A stretch of DNA of 26,397 nt from a virus, in IMG/VR virus record IMGVR_UViG_3300032736_000516, positions 1 through 26,397 of that record. One strand, given 5' to 3'. The first letter of the stretch is position 1, and each line of letters opens with the position of its first letter. Below the pieces are notes generated by a model. That model was given only the letters and a program-made list of their open reading frames with translations. It was not told the origin of the DNA and ran no database searches. Positions 6,709-12,468 of this stretch are shown here, one piece after another. Made by a program: the position numbers and the translations under genes.

Positions 6709-6902
6709 ACCTTATCAGCCCACCTTCTGAGATACAAGTGATTTTTGAAGTCTTCCATGCTGCACCTTACCCAAAGTATCCTGGAGAGGTGAGGTCACAG
6801 CTTTACCCTACTAGGGTTGAAGCTGAAAGGATGCGGGAGTTCAATGAAAGTTGTGGCTGCCGTTCATACGTTAAAGTACGCACTGTCAACAAACTACAAT
6901 GA
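6705..6902 (+). CDS. Hypothetical protein, 65 aa
   Basis: GTG start overlapping the previous TGA (GTGA). The short protein has a beta-strand start (EIQVIFEVFHAAPYP), a helix (RVEAERMREFNESCG) and a Cys pair (CGC). I recognise no family. The stop overlaps the next ATG (ATGA). Confidence 0.65.
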   Translation: MNLISPPSEIQVIFEVFHAAPYPKYPGEVRSQLYPTRVEAERMREFNESCGCRSYVKVRTVNKLQ

Positions 6903-7105
6903 AACTTCCAGAGATTAAGAAGAAGCTTCCCAGCTTCAAGTCTGTGACCTTCACTGGTCAACAAGTAACCGCAGAGCGTACACCTGAGAGTATTACAGGT
7001 TTCTGCATTACAGGTTGGGAGCAGGGCTTGCCAGTTACAAGGAAGCCCATTACAGGTTCCGCCCTGCTGGAGTTACTTCAACGTTATCCCCACACACTTT
7101 ACTGA
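6899..7105 (+). CDS. Hypothetical protein with repeat-derived ITG motifs, 68 aa
   Basis: ATGA overlap upstream. The sequence carries three I-T-G tripeptides (SITGFCITG and KPITG), each encoded by ATTACAGG, the same word that builds the non-coding heptad repeats further right. This suggests that the repeat vocabulary has entered coding sequence, or that coding sequence here shares its origin. I recognise no family. Confidence 0.6.
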   Translation: MKLPEIKKKLPSFKSVTFTGQQVTAERTPESITGFCITGWEQGLPVTRKPITGSALLELLQRYPHTLY

Positions 7106-7150
7106 TGTGATCGACAACCAACTTTAATCTGAAACATTGCGATTAAAACA

Positions 7151-7339
7151 ATGACAACTGTTATTACAGGCAAGAACATTGAAGCTTACGGGTTGATGGT
7201 TCTGCTATCAGCTTTGAAGCTTGAGATGTTGGGGATAAAGCGTAGAGGGAGAACAGCTTATAGTATTATTAAGAGTGAGTTCAACCTTAAAGGTAGTCGC
7301 CAATCAGTCTACGATCAGTTTAAGTTGATTGTGGGCTGA
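7151..7339 (+). CDS. Conserved small protein, 62 aa
   Basis: The translation (MTTVITGKNIEAYGLMVLLSALKLEMLGIKRRGRTAY...) resembles a small family seen in cyanobacterial and phage genomes with the pattern 'ITGKNI-x-x-Y-x-L-x-x-L-x-SALKLE-x-x-G-x-K-x-x-GR-x-A', then a helix and a Gly-x-Arg-Gln-Ser motif (KGSRQSVYDQ). Its basic, helical character suggests nucleic-acid binding, which is inference. It is the last gene before a strong terminator. Confidence 0.75.
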   Translation: MTTVITGKNIEAYGLMVLLSALKLEMLGIKRRGRTAYSIIKSEFNLKGSRQSVYDQFKLIVG

Positions 7340-7360
7340 CCTTGCAATTTGCAAGTCTTT

Positions 7361-7390
7361 GCCGGTAGCCAAAAGGTTGCCGGCTTTTTT
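7361..7390 (+). terminator. Rho-independent terminator
   Basis: GCCGGTAGCC (7361-7370), loop AAAA, GGTTGCCGGC (7375-7384): a 10-bp stem with two G-U pairs, followed directly by six T's. It ends the left-hand block of small genes. Confidence 0.92.
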
Positions 7391-7473
7391 GTGCCTACTG
7401 AACTTTATAGGTTACAGCCCAAAGCCAAGAGCTTCGACGTTAGTGGTAGGATGATCGAAATTGAACTCTCCAG

Positions 7474-8211
7474 ATGAACCGATCGAACTTTGAAGATCTA
7501 GATGAAATGGCCGACACCTTAGAGTCTAATCTTAATGAGTATGGTGAAATAGAGGGTGACTTAGAAGACAATCTCGCAAGCTCGAAGGATACGTTAAAAG
7601 AAGAAGACTTTATAGAGAGTAATCTTAAAGATAAGTGTCTAGATACTGAAGACCCAATCGCAGTACGTATTGAACCCACTACTACTAACATATCCCAACC
7701 TGATAACTCGTGGGTTAAGAGATCATATCTTGCTGGTAATGAAACTGATAAGGAATTTGAGTTGTTTAAACTTTACTGTATGTATGGTGGGGGGCGTTCC
7801 CTACAATATATCTCAACTGTATCAAACGCTACACTTTCGTCCTTAAATAGGGTTAGCGTGAAAAATAACTGGAAGCGTAGGGGTGAAGACTACGATAGGG
7901 CGGAGCTTGTAAAGAAGATGAAACAAGTTCAAACATCAAAGCACGAGCTACATCTTCGTAAGTTAGAGAAGTACCGCGAGGAGCAAGAAGCTCTAGGCCA
8001 ACAGCTAACATTAAATGCTGCACGTATTGCATTCCTAGCAAACTCTGCACTATCGAAGATGCTAGATGAAGATAGAACGTTAGATGCTAGGGATCTACCT
8101 GGTATGTTAAACGTTGCAGCCAAGCTAGCTGACGTTGGCAAGAATCTACAAAGTACAGCACTTGGTGTTGATAACTTGCTGGTTGCATTGGAGGAGGCAG
8201 ATGGTGACTGA
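7474..8211 (+). CDS. Small-terminase-like HTH protein, 245 aa
   Basis: The first ~80 residues are acidic and low in complexity. Residues ~88-135 (ELFKLYCMYGGGRSLQYIS ... NNWKRRGEDYD) match the helix-turn-helix region of many phage small terminase subunits and related proteins, with the typical 'RSL-x-x-(V/I)...W...WK-x-R-x-x-x-YD' pattern. A long charged coiled-coil-like helix follows (KHELHLRKLEKYREEQEAL). In that role it would bind DNA at the packaging site and hand it to the large subunit. It lies 9.7 kb from the large terminase, unusually far, so it might instead be another HTH DNA-binding protein. ATG start; no clear promoter seen. Confidence 0.6.
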   Translation: MNRSNFEDLDEMADTLESNLNEYGEIEGDLEDNLASSKDTLKEEDFIESNLKDKCLDTEDPIAVRIEPTTTNISQPDNSWVKRSYLAGNETDKEFELFKLYCMYGGGRSLQYISTVSNATLSSLNRVSVKNNWKRRGEDYDRAELVKKMKQVQTSKHELHLRKLEKYREEQEALGQQLTLNAARIAFLANSALSKMLDEDRTLDARDLPGMLNVAAKLADVGKNLQSTALGVDNLLVALEEADGD

Positions 8212-8346
8212 CTACACGCTTAACTTTCTACTTCTTACATCGCAGATGCGAGTCTGTGAACGCAGTGAACTGCGAGCTTCTAACTCTAAACCTTATACCC
8301 GCAAGCCTGTTAGAGGCGCTCTCATTCTTCGAGCTTGTATTTGTTA
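8201..8346 (+). CDS. Possible small basic protein, 48 aa
   Basis: The ATG at 8201 is preceded by an unusually good Shine-Dalgarno (GAGGAGG, 8191-8197), although those bases also encode the C-terminus of the upstream gene. The product begins MVTDYTLNFLLLTSQM and contains CERSELRAS, encoded by a repetitive, partly symmetric stretch (around 8250-8282). It may be a real coupled gene or a chance frame through repeat-like DNA. Confidence 0.3.
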
Positions 8347-8590
8347 AGCTTGTAAGTTGACCCCTAATTCCACCCCCCTGCTGGGTTCCAGGTTCAAGCT
8401 GCGTCGCGCTGCGAGAGGGAGAGTGTTTGCACACTAAACAGAGAAAGAGAAGCGCTCGGAAGTTGCCCTGTCATACCAAGGGATCTCAAGGATGACTTTC
8501 AGGATTTGAGTCTCCATATGGAACTTTGACAGCTCGAAAACGATATGCTTCGGTTCAGCAGGCTGGACTTTAGGAGATAATTCGGATAAA
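8347..8590. other. Intergenic region without a supported gene
   Basis: No coding frame is convincing here. I see a TTGACA (8527-8532) without a good -10 at proper distance, a 10-bp palindrome TCCATATGGA, and a purine-rich stretch near 8420. Promoter elements for the next gene are probably here but I cannot place them. Confidence 0.4.
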
Positions 8591-9163
8591 TTGGAGGGGC
8601 AAGCTCACAAGCTCGCAGGATCAACCTGCCTCCTTGAAGACTGGGCATTAAACACTGGAGTTGCTACCTTGGAGCTTGTAAAGGCTGGGTTCATTAAGCT
8701 GATGAATGACAGGTTACCGATTGTGTTCTCACTCATTAGATTCAAGAAGATCTCAGGAAGGGATGTTCTTGTATTACTCGTATGCTTGCACTTTACAAGT
8801 TGGAAGACTGGCAAGTGTCAGGTTGCAACCAAGAAGATAAGTGAGATGCTTGGTACTGCGCTGCCTAATGTCAGAGGTTCAATGAGAAGGCTTAAAGCTT
8901 GTGGATTGATCATGGATGCTGTTGATACAAGTGGAACGCCATACATGATACCTCACCCCAAACTGTTTGAATGTTCCTCGGGTAAAGCACGAGGCTTATT
9001 GCTTCACAACTACTACAAGGGAGTCTATGGGCAGGACTATGAACTGTCTATTGAAGATGAAGAGCTTGAGTTCTTGAATAATAAAGCCCCAGCCTTGGAC
9101 CCTGCAGATTCCCAGCCTGATGGCGATGACTTAGAAGATCCAGGTTGCTACGATCAACCCTAG
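8591..9163 (+). CDS. RepL-like winged-helix protein, possible replication initiator
   Basis: Residues ~38-115 form a winged-helix domain: FIKLMNDRL, then SGRDVLVLLVCLHF, ATKKISEMLG, VRGSMRRLKACGLI and the wing ending YMIPHPKLF, followed by SGKARGLLLHNYYKG. This order resembles RepL-type plasmid replication/maintenance proteins, in which the domain ends with a 'Y-x-(I/V)-NP-x-L-F...G' motif. The C-terminus is acidic. The start is uncertain: a TTG at 8591 lies 14 nt after TAGGAG, while the first ATG (8702) would cut into the domain. Directly downstream lie AT-rich iteron-like repeats, so a role in replication from that site is plausible but inferred. A plain transcription regulator is the alternative. 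Confidence 0.55.
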   Translation: MEGQAHKLAGSTCLLEDWALNTGVATLELVKAGFIKLMNDRLPIVFSLIRFKKISGRDVLVLLVCLHFTSWKTGKCQVATKKISEMLGTALPNVRGSMRRLKACGLIMDAVDTSGTPYMIPHPKLFECSSGKARGLLLHNYYKGVYGQDYELSIEDEELEFLNNKAPALDPADSQPDGDDLEDPGCYDQP

Positions 9164-9716
9164 ATCTTACACCTTATAGGTTAGACCTTATACGTTATCA
9201 CTATCACGCTGTTGTAGGTTACAGGGCCATTCATGATACCTTCGAGCTTGCGAGATTGTCCTTGAAAGCCATTCATCTATATTACAGGTTACACGTTAAA
9301 AAGTCCATTCATCTAGGCTATAGGCTAAAAGTCATTCATTTTGCCATTCACCCTAAAGTTGCATTCATTTAACCATACACCTTAAAAAGCCATTCATCAC
9401 CATTCACCATTCACTTTAGACATTCACCATTCACCATTCACCATACACCTTGAAAGCCACACGTTACACGTTATAGGTTGCACCATAGAGGCCACACGTT
9501 GCAGGTTGCAGGTTGGACGTGCTAGGATAGTAGGCTGTAGGTTAAATGTTATATGCTATAGGTTACAGGTTGTAGGTTACAGGTTATATGTTATAGGTTA
9601 AATGTTAGAGGTTATATCTTATAGGTTGTGGGTTACAGTTTATAGTATAAAGCTATAGTTTATAGTTTATAAGTTTATAGGTTACAGGTTACAAGTTTAT
9701 AGACTGTAAGTTGCTA
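9164..9716. repeat. Heptanucleotide tandem repeat region (STRR-like)
   Basis: Non-coding DNA built from 7-base words. 9421-9449 is CATTCAC repeated with small variations. 9539-9650 is a nearly perfect phase of sixteen heptads (AGGTTAA, ATGTTAT, ATGCTAT, AGGTTAC, AGGTTGT, AGGTTAC and so on; consensus AKGTTAN), then it degrades to 9716 with phase slips. Such heptad repeats resemble the short tandemly repeated repetitive (STRR) elements described in cyanobacteria. Period 7 rules out codon-based repetition. The same words (TTACAGG, TATAGGTT, CTTGCA) recur in leaders and genes to the left. Confidence 0.9.
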
Positions 9717-9739
9717 AATATACTATATCCCTGGAATCT

Positions 9740-9883
9740 GTTAATTGTAACTTAGCGATTGCATAAGTTTAATTATATACAATATATGTTAGTTGTAACT
9801 TAGCAATCGTATAAGTTTAATTATATATAGTACATGTTAAATGTTAGATAGCAGATCTTAAAGTTTAATTATATACAATACAT
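9740..9883. repeat. Three 48-bp direct repeats, candidate iterons
   Basis: Units 9740-9787, 9788-9835 and 9836-9883 are each exactly 48 bp and share the core AAGTTTAATTATATA. Units 1 and 2 also contain the dyad AACTTA-N9-TAAGTT. The complement of unit 1 includes ATCGCTAAGTTACA, close to the GATCGCTAACTTTACA core of the three promoter modules. The AT-rich iteron structure next to a RepL-like gene suggests a replication origin or a regulator-binding array. Confidence 0.85.
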
Positions 9884-9897
9884 GCTAAATGTTATAT

Positions 9898-9910
9898 TCA
9901 CTATCCCGCA
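9898..9910 (+). repeat. TCACTATCCCGCA element, copy 3
   Basis: Third exact copy of the 13-mer found after the gene groups ending at 3341 and 5656. Here it follows the 48-bp repeats and has no obvious pairing partner. Confidence 0.6.
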
Positions 9911-9996
9911 AAAATATACCTTACTGGTCGGTAGGTTAAAGGTTAATCGAAGAGCCTTGCAAGTTGGGGGATCTGTTATTTGTTACGGTCTGCGAA

Positions 9997-10043
9997 CCTA
10001 TCAGATTGGGCAGCTTGCACCTATCAGATAGGTCTGTTACAAT
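9997..10043 (+). promoter_or_regulatory. Promoter with two palindromic operators
   Basis: -35 TTGCAC (10015-10020), 17-nt spacer, -10 TACAAT (10038-10043). The perfect 13-bp palindrome CCTATCAGATAGG (10020-10032) fills the spacer, and a near-copy CCTATCAGATTGG (9997-10009) lies 23 bp upstream, about two helical turns. A repressor dimer bound at the spacer site would block polymerase. Confidence 0.8.
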
Positions 10044-10089
10044 CCAGGCAGCGGGGAACCTATATCCATCCCGCCTTGCAGAAACAACC

Positions 10090-10707
10090 ATGCTGACCAC
10101 CAACGCCCGCAACACCAAAGCCGCCGCTGTACCCGAGCCCGACGACAACGATGGCCTCCTGCTGTCATTCGAACAAATCATGCAGATCAAGGTAACCAAG
10201 GCGACCACCGCCAAGGTCACCGCCAAGGCCCCCTGTCATCTGGGCCCCGTCATCTGGGCCCACGCCGTAGAGAGCAAGGCCGCAGGCATGGCCGCACCCG
10301 TGGGCCTACCCGCCCGTTACCTCACTAAAGGGCTTAGCGCCAGCATGCCCGGCGGCCCAGGATGGGCCCAGGCCCCCGGTGACCTCAGCGCGATCGACCA
10401 TCCTGTCGGCTCTCAGCCCAAACGCGACCCGCTCGACAAGCTGATCGCCGCTGCGATCTTCAATAGCTACGGGGGCCAACCTTTCTACAAAGGCCCCAGC
10501 GCCGCCGAAGGCGGAATTATGCCCGTAAATGCTGTGTTGCTCATGCTGTCGACTGAGCCCGCCTTACAAAGGGTCCGCAAATGGTCCCATGTATTGGTGG
10601 GCCCCCAGTCGATCCTCTCCCACGTTGCCGACGTTGCCGGCCGGTATGCAATCTGTCGGTCCGAAGGTATCACGTTAGTGAGCGACTTCTTTGCCCCAGC
10701 GGCCTGA
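10090..10707 (+). CDS. Hypothetical protein, 205 aa, GC-rich gene
   Basis: The ATG at 10090 follows the operator-controlled promoter by 46 bp; the frame is open further upstream but only through the promoter. Codon use (GCC, CCC, GGC) is clearly GC-richer than the genes to the left. An Ala/Pro/Gly-rich N-terminal half is followed by a better-folded C-terminal part (DKLIAAAIFNSYGGQPFY; VNAVLLMLSTEPALQRV; GRYAICRSEGITLVSDFF). I recognise no family. The regulated promoter suggests a protein whose dose matters. Confidence 0.7.
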   Translation: MLTTNARNTKAAAVPEPDDNDGLLLSFEQIMQIKVTKATTAKVTAKAPCHLGPVIWAHAVESKAAGMAAPVGLPARYLTKGLSASMPGGPGWAQAPGDLSAIDHPVGSQPKRDPLDKLIAAAIFNSYGGQPFYKGPSAAEGGIMPVNAVLLMLSTEPALQRVRKWSHVLVGPQSILSHVADVAGRYAICRSEGITLVSDFFAPAA

Positions 10708-10722
10708 TCAACTCATCGCCCA

Positions 10723-10742
10723 GGGCCCCAACCATGGGGCCC
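10723..10742. promoter_or_regulatory. GC-rich hairpin between genes
   Basis: GGGCCCC (10723-10729), loop AACCAT, GGGGCCC (10736-10742): a perfect 7-bp stem 16 bases after the previous stop codon. No T-tract follows, so it is a possible pause or protection hairpin and not a canonical terminator. Confidence 0.4.
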
Positions 10743-10770
10743 CCCATCCGAACCACCCGCAGCCGAACCA

Positions 10771-10956
10771 ATGCCCCGCCTCTCACTCATTGCCCGCCTA
10801 CATCGCGCCGGGATCAATCCCACTGCCGCGGCCCTTGCCACAGTTGCGACAGCCATGGCCGTAGCCGTGAGCGTTAACGATCGGCAACTTATTCAAAGTT
10901 GCCAATCAAACGGAGGCAACCCTACAGTCTGCACCCTGAAGATAGCGGGAAGGTAG
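10771..10956 (+). CDS. Small exported or membrane-anchored protein, 61 aa
   Basis: A basic N-terminus (MPRLSLIARLHRAG) is followed by an Ala/Val-rich hydrophobic stretch (residues ~18-35), then SCQSNGGNPTVCTLKIAGR. The 'C-x-(6-8)-G-x-x-x-x-C-x-L-x-x-x-GR' ending recalls a small phage/cyanobacterial membrane protein family of unknown role. The two Cys could form a disulfide outside the membrane. GC-rich like its upstream neighbour. Confidence 0.65.
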   Translation: MPRLSLIARLHRAGINPTAAALATVATAMAVAVSVNDRQLIQSCQSNGGNPTVCTLKIAGR

Positions 10957-10977
10957 CCTATACGCTGACCCGGTAGG

Positions 10978-11007
10978 CTGCACCTTGCCGGGCTGCACCT
11001 TGCCGGG
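10978..11007. repeat. 15-bp tandem duplication
   Basis: CTGCACCTTGCCGGG occurs twice in a row (10978-10992, 10993-11007) in the intergenic region. Just downstream, GAGCGT/ACGCTC (about 11034-11057) can form a hairpin 12 nt before a T6 run, a poor but possible terminator for the genes to the left. Confidence 0.75.
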
Positions 11008-11069
11008 CTAGAGGTTAGATGGGGTAACCTCGCCGGAGCGTAGGGGTACACGCTCTCCCCAAAGGCCAG

Positions 11070-11188
11070 CTTTTTTCCCTATTCCAACCACCACCTCCCT
11101 AACAAATACTTTAACTTACGCCTATTTTATACCAACTTTTTTCCCCATTCCACCCTACCCCCTCCTAACAACTAACTTAGCTTACACT
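11070..11188. repeat. Pyrimidine-rich imperfect direct repeat
   Basis: A ~53-bp segment beginning CTTTTTTCCCTATTCCA (11070) recurs 66 bp later beginning CTTTTTTCCCCATTCCA (11136), continuing with similar CCTCC-AACAA-CTTA blocks. The plus strand is strongly pyrimidine-biased. No gene is present between 10957 and 11325. Confidence 0.75.
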
Positions 11189-11209
11189 TCCCTCCACTTA
11201 CACCTCCCA

Positions 11210-11244
11210 CAGCGTGCCTCTGGCACATTGGAACGCAGTTCCGC
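11210..11244 (+). repeat. 35-bp inverted repeat, left arm (double hairpin)
   Basis: This arm matches the complement of 11582-11616 at 32 of 35 positions. Each arm contains two adjacent small palindromes, GTGCC-TCT-GGCAC and GGAAC-GCA-GTTCC. Two of the three mismatches lie in the hairpin loops and the third between the hairpins, so the paired arms are fully conserved. It resembles REP/MITE-type ends. Confidence 0.85.
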
Positions 11245-11259
11245 CACAAGACTTCCCCC

Positions 11260-11289
11260 TTGACAGACCTCCACCAGGGGTGAGATAAT
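11260..11289 (+). promoter_or_regulatory. Promoter upstream of small membrane genes
   Basis: -35 TTGACA (11260-11265), 18-nt spacer, -10 GATAAT (11284-11289), about 37 bp before the ATG at 11326. It lies just inside the left inverted-repeat arm. Confidence 0.7.
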
Positions 11290-11325
11290 TAAGGGGTTCT
11301 GTAACACGCTTGTCACTCAAAACAA

Positions 11326-11511
11326 ATGGGCTGCGAACTTGTGAGCCTGTCCTGCGAACTTGTGAGCCTGTCCTACTACTTCGCGGGCCTTGCCTTAGGA
11401 ATGCTGGCCGGATTCTTCTTCGGAAGAGCATATCAACTCCGGCTCGAAATACGCAATTCGCGTACCAAAGAGCGCTGGTCAACGCTACTGTTCCCGCCGA
11501 AATGGAAATGA
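11326..11511 (+). CDS. Small membrane protein with duplicated heptapeptide, 61 aa
   Basis: The N-terminus holds CELVSLS twice in tandem, produced by a 21-bp DNA duplication. A transmembrane helix (YYFAGLALGMLAGFFFG, residues ~17-33) and a basic tail follow. I recognise no family; a membrane-associated accessory or lysis-related role cannot be excluded. It lies between the arms of the 35-bp inverted repeat and behind a good promoter. The stop overlaps the next ATG (ATGA). Confidence 0.6.
   Translation: MGCELVSLSCELVSLSYYFAGLALGMLAGFFFGRAYQLRLEIRNSRTKERWSTLLFPPKWK
11332..11373. repeat. 21-bp tandem duplication inside a gene
   Basis: TGCGAACTTGTGAGCCTGTCC at 11332-11352 is repeated exactly at 11353-11373. 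The first 15 bases belong to a dispersed motif also seen at 8603-8620 (opposite orientation, one mismatch) and 15323-15340. Confidence 0.95.
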
Positions 11512-11660
11512 CAGGGCCGGGATACGCAACCGCAGCTTTTACATGGGGCTTCGTCGTTACCTTCAACGCATTTCTACTCCTGCGGAACTTCGTTCCATTG
11601 TGCCACAGGCACGCTGGTTCTCCACTTTGCTGGATTTGTCTGGAAATCTTTTCGCAATAA
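11508..11660 (+). CDS. Small membrane protein, 50 aa
   Basis: The ATG at 11508 overlaps the previous TGA in ATGA (another ATG lies at 11502). A hydrophobic helix spans residues ~7-25 (ATAAFTWGFVVTFNAFLLL), followed by a Cys-rich tail with CHRHAG and CWIC. The right arm of the 35-bp inverted repeat (11582-11616) is inside its coding sequence, so the tail may be element-derived. I recognise no family. Confidence 0.5.
   Translation: MTGPGYATAAFTWGFVVTFNAFLLLRNFVPLCHRHAGSPLCWICLEIFSQ
11582..11616 (-). repeat. 35-bp inverted repeat, right arm (double hairpin)
   Basis: Inverted copy of 11210-11244 with three mismatches, none of them in a hairpin arm. The two arms bracket 337 bp that hold a promoter, one small membrane gene and the start of another. 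Confidence 0.85.
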
Positions 11661-11666
11661 CCGCTA

Positions 11667-11873
11667 ATGGAGCTTAAATCTCTCGGAGATCACAACAGAG
11701 ACCGGCTTGATACTTTTTGGTCAAGCAACAGCGGGCCAAGGCCAAACGGCATCGCCTGCCCTGAGTGCAGCGAGGAGCTTGTTGATTCCAACCCGTACAT
11801 GTGTCTAACAAGCTGGCCGCCTCAATACGCAACGCATTGTCCGACCTGCGGGTATCTCGGATCACGCTATTAA
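11667..11873 (+). CDS. Zinc-ribbon protein, 68 aa
   Basis: CPEC (residues ~31-34) and CPTC (~58-61, followed by G-Y-L) form a typical four-cysteine zinc ribbon in a short, otherwise polar protein. Such small zinc ribbons in phages often bind nucleic acid or partner proteins, but no specific family is recognised. It is followed 8 bp later by another gene. Confidence 0.65.
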   Translation: MELKSLGDHNRDRLDTFWSSNSGPRPNGIACPECSEELVDSNPYMCLTSWPPQYATHCPTCGYLGSRY

Positions 11874-11881
11874 ATCTCATC

Positions 11882-12106
11882 ATGACCGCCCCTGACATGC
11901 CCAAAGCACGAAGCGTCTTCCCAGGCGATTCTGTGACGAATCACGATGAATTGATGCAGTTTCTCGTATCTCAACAGAAACAAATTGATCTCCTAGAAAC
12001 TCATGTGCACAATTTAATGCAGAAGATCCTGGCTATCTCTGGCCCAAGCGGTAGCGCACGCCTTCAAGCGATACCAGATTCACCAAAAGCAGAGGACAGC
12101 CCTTGA
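11882..12106 (+). CDS. Hypothetical helical protein, 74 aa
   Basis: The ATG at 11882 follows the previous stop; the frame is open to 11801 but only by overlapping the zinc-ribbon gene. The central region (HDELMQFLVSQQKQIDLLET onward) is a likely coiled coil, with a Pro/Ser-rich tail. I recognise no family. Its TGA overlaps the next ATG by one base. Confidence 0.6.
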   Translation: MTAPDMPKARSVFPGDSVTNHDELMQFLVSQQKQIDLLETHVHNLMQKILAISGPSGSARLQAIPDSPKAEDSP

Positions 12107-12333
12107 TGGCGAAACCCACTAGACCCGCCTTTATGGCAATTACCAGCACTGGTGGATACATTGGTCGCTGGTACTGGATCAATACTGGCGTACACCCTGA
12201 TTTTCCCTATTGGGGCGAAGTGCATTGCCTTGACGTTCCTGCGCTAGTGAAAGACGGACTGTCCGCATGGGCTGGTGATCTTTGGGTAATCAGCCAAGTT
12301 ATCAACTGGAGGTTTTATGACAACGACTATTAA
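12106..12333 (+). CDS. Hypothetical Trp-rich protein, 75 aa
   Basis: The ATG at 12106 overlaps the previous TGA (TGATG); an in-frame TTG lies just before. It is rich in Trp and Tyr (GYIGRWYWINTGVHPDFPYW; VINWRFYDNDY), suggesting a small beta-rich fold. I recognise no family. Confidence 0.6.
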   Translation: MAKPTRPAFMAITSTGGYIGRWYWINTGVHPDFPYWGEVHCLDVPALVKDGLSAWAGDLWVISQVINWRFYDNDY

Positions 12334-12454
12334 AGCCTGGATTAACGGCGCCCTTATTTTGCTGATCCTGCTGGCGATTCATGTCGCTGGCCATGACCAG
12401 GCCATGCAAGCCCGCCTCAACCATCCTGCCTGCCACCCCAACCTAAAACCATAA
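12317..12454 (+). CDS. Small membrane-anchored peptide, 45 aa
   Basis: It overlaps the previous gene by 17 bp and has a strong Shine-Dalgarno (GGAGG at 12308-12312) four bases before the ATG, unlike most genes here. The product begins MTTTIKAWINGALILLILLA, so one transmembrane or signal-anchor helix, then a His/Pro-rich tail (HPACHPNLKP). Size and layout are compatible with a small spanin or holin-like accessory protein, but there is no specific evidence for that. Confidence 0.6.
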   Translation: MTTTIKAWINGALILLILLAIHVAGHDQAMQARLNHPACHPNLKP

Positions 12455-12468
12455 CAAGAGAACCTTTG

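Noticed and set aside
8250-8282. Dispersed-repeat copy around 8250-8282
   Set aside because: It has internal symmetry (GCAGTGAACTGC) and repetitive look, but does not match the GCTCACAAGYTCGCAGGA motif closely enough to join that family.
9145-9372. 75-codon plus-strand ORF starting in the end of the RepL-like gene
   Set aside because: It runs through heptad repeat DNA, and its Leu/Tyr/His-rich repetitive translation is what those repeats would give in any open frame.
9539-9883. CRISPR array
   Set aside because: The heptads have no spacers, and the 48-bp units are directly adjacent, similar throughout, and without unique spacer sequences.
11033-11076. Rho-independent terminator before the pyrimidine-rich repeats
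   Set aside because: The GAGCGT/ACGCTC stem ends ~12 nt before the T6 run; the spacing is wrong for a canonical terminator.
11310-11507. Upstream extension of the 11508 membrane gene to 11310
   Set aside because: It would overlap almost the whole 11326 gene, and its sequence is Arg/Pro/Cys-rich with the repeat read out of frame; the ATGA-overlap start at 11508 is simpler.
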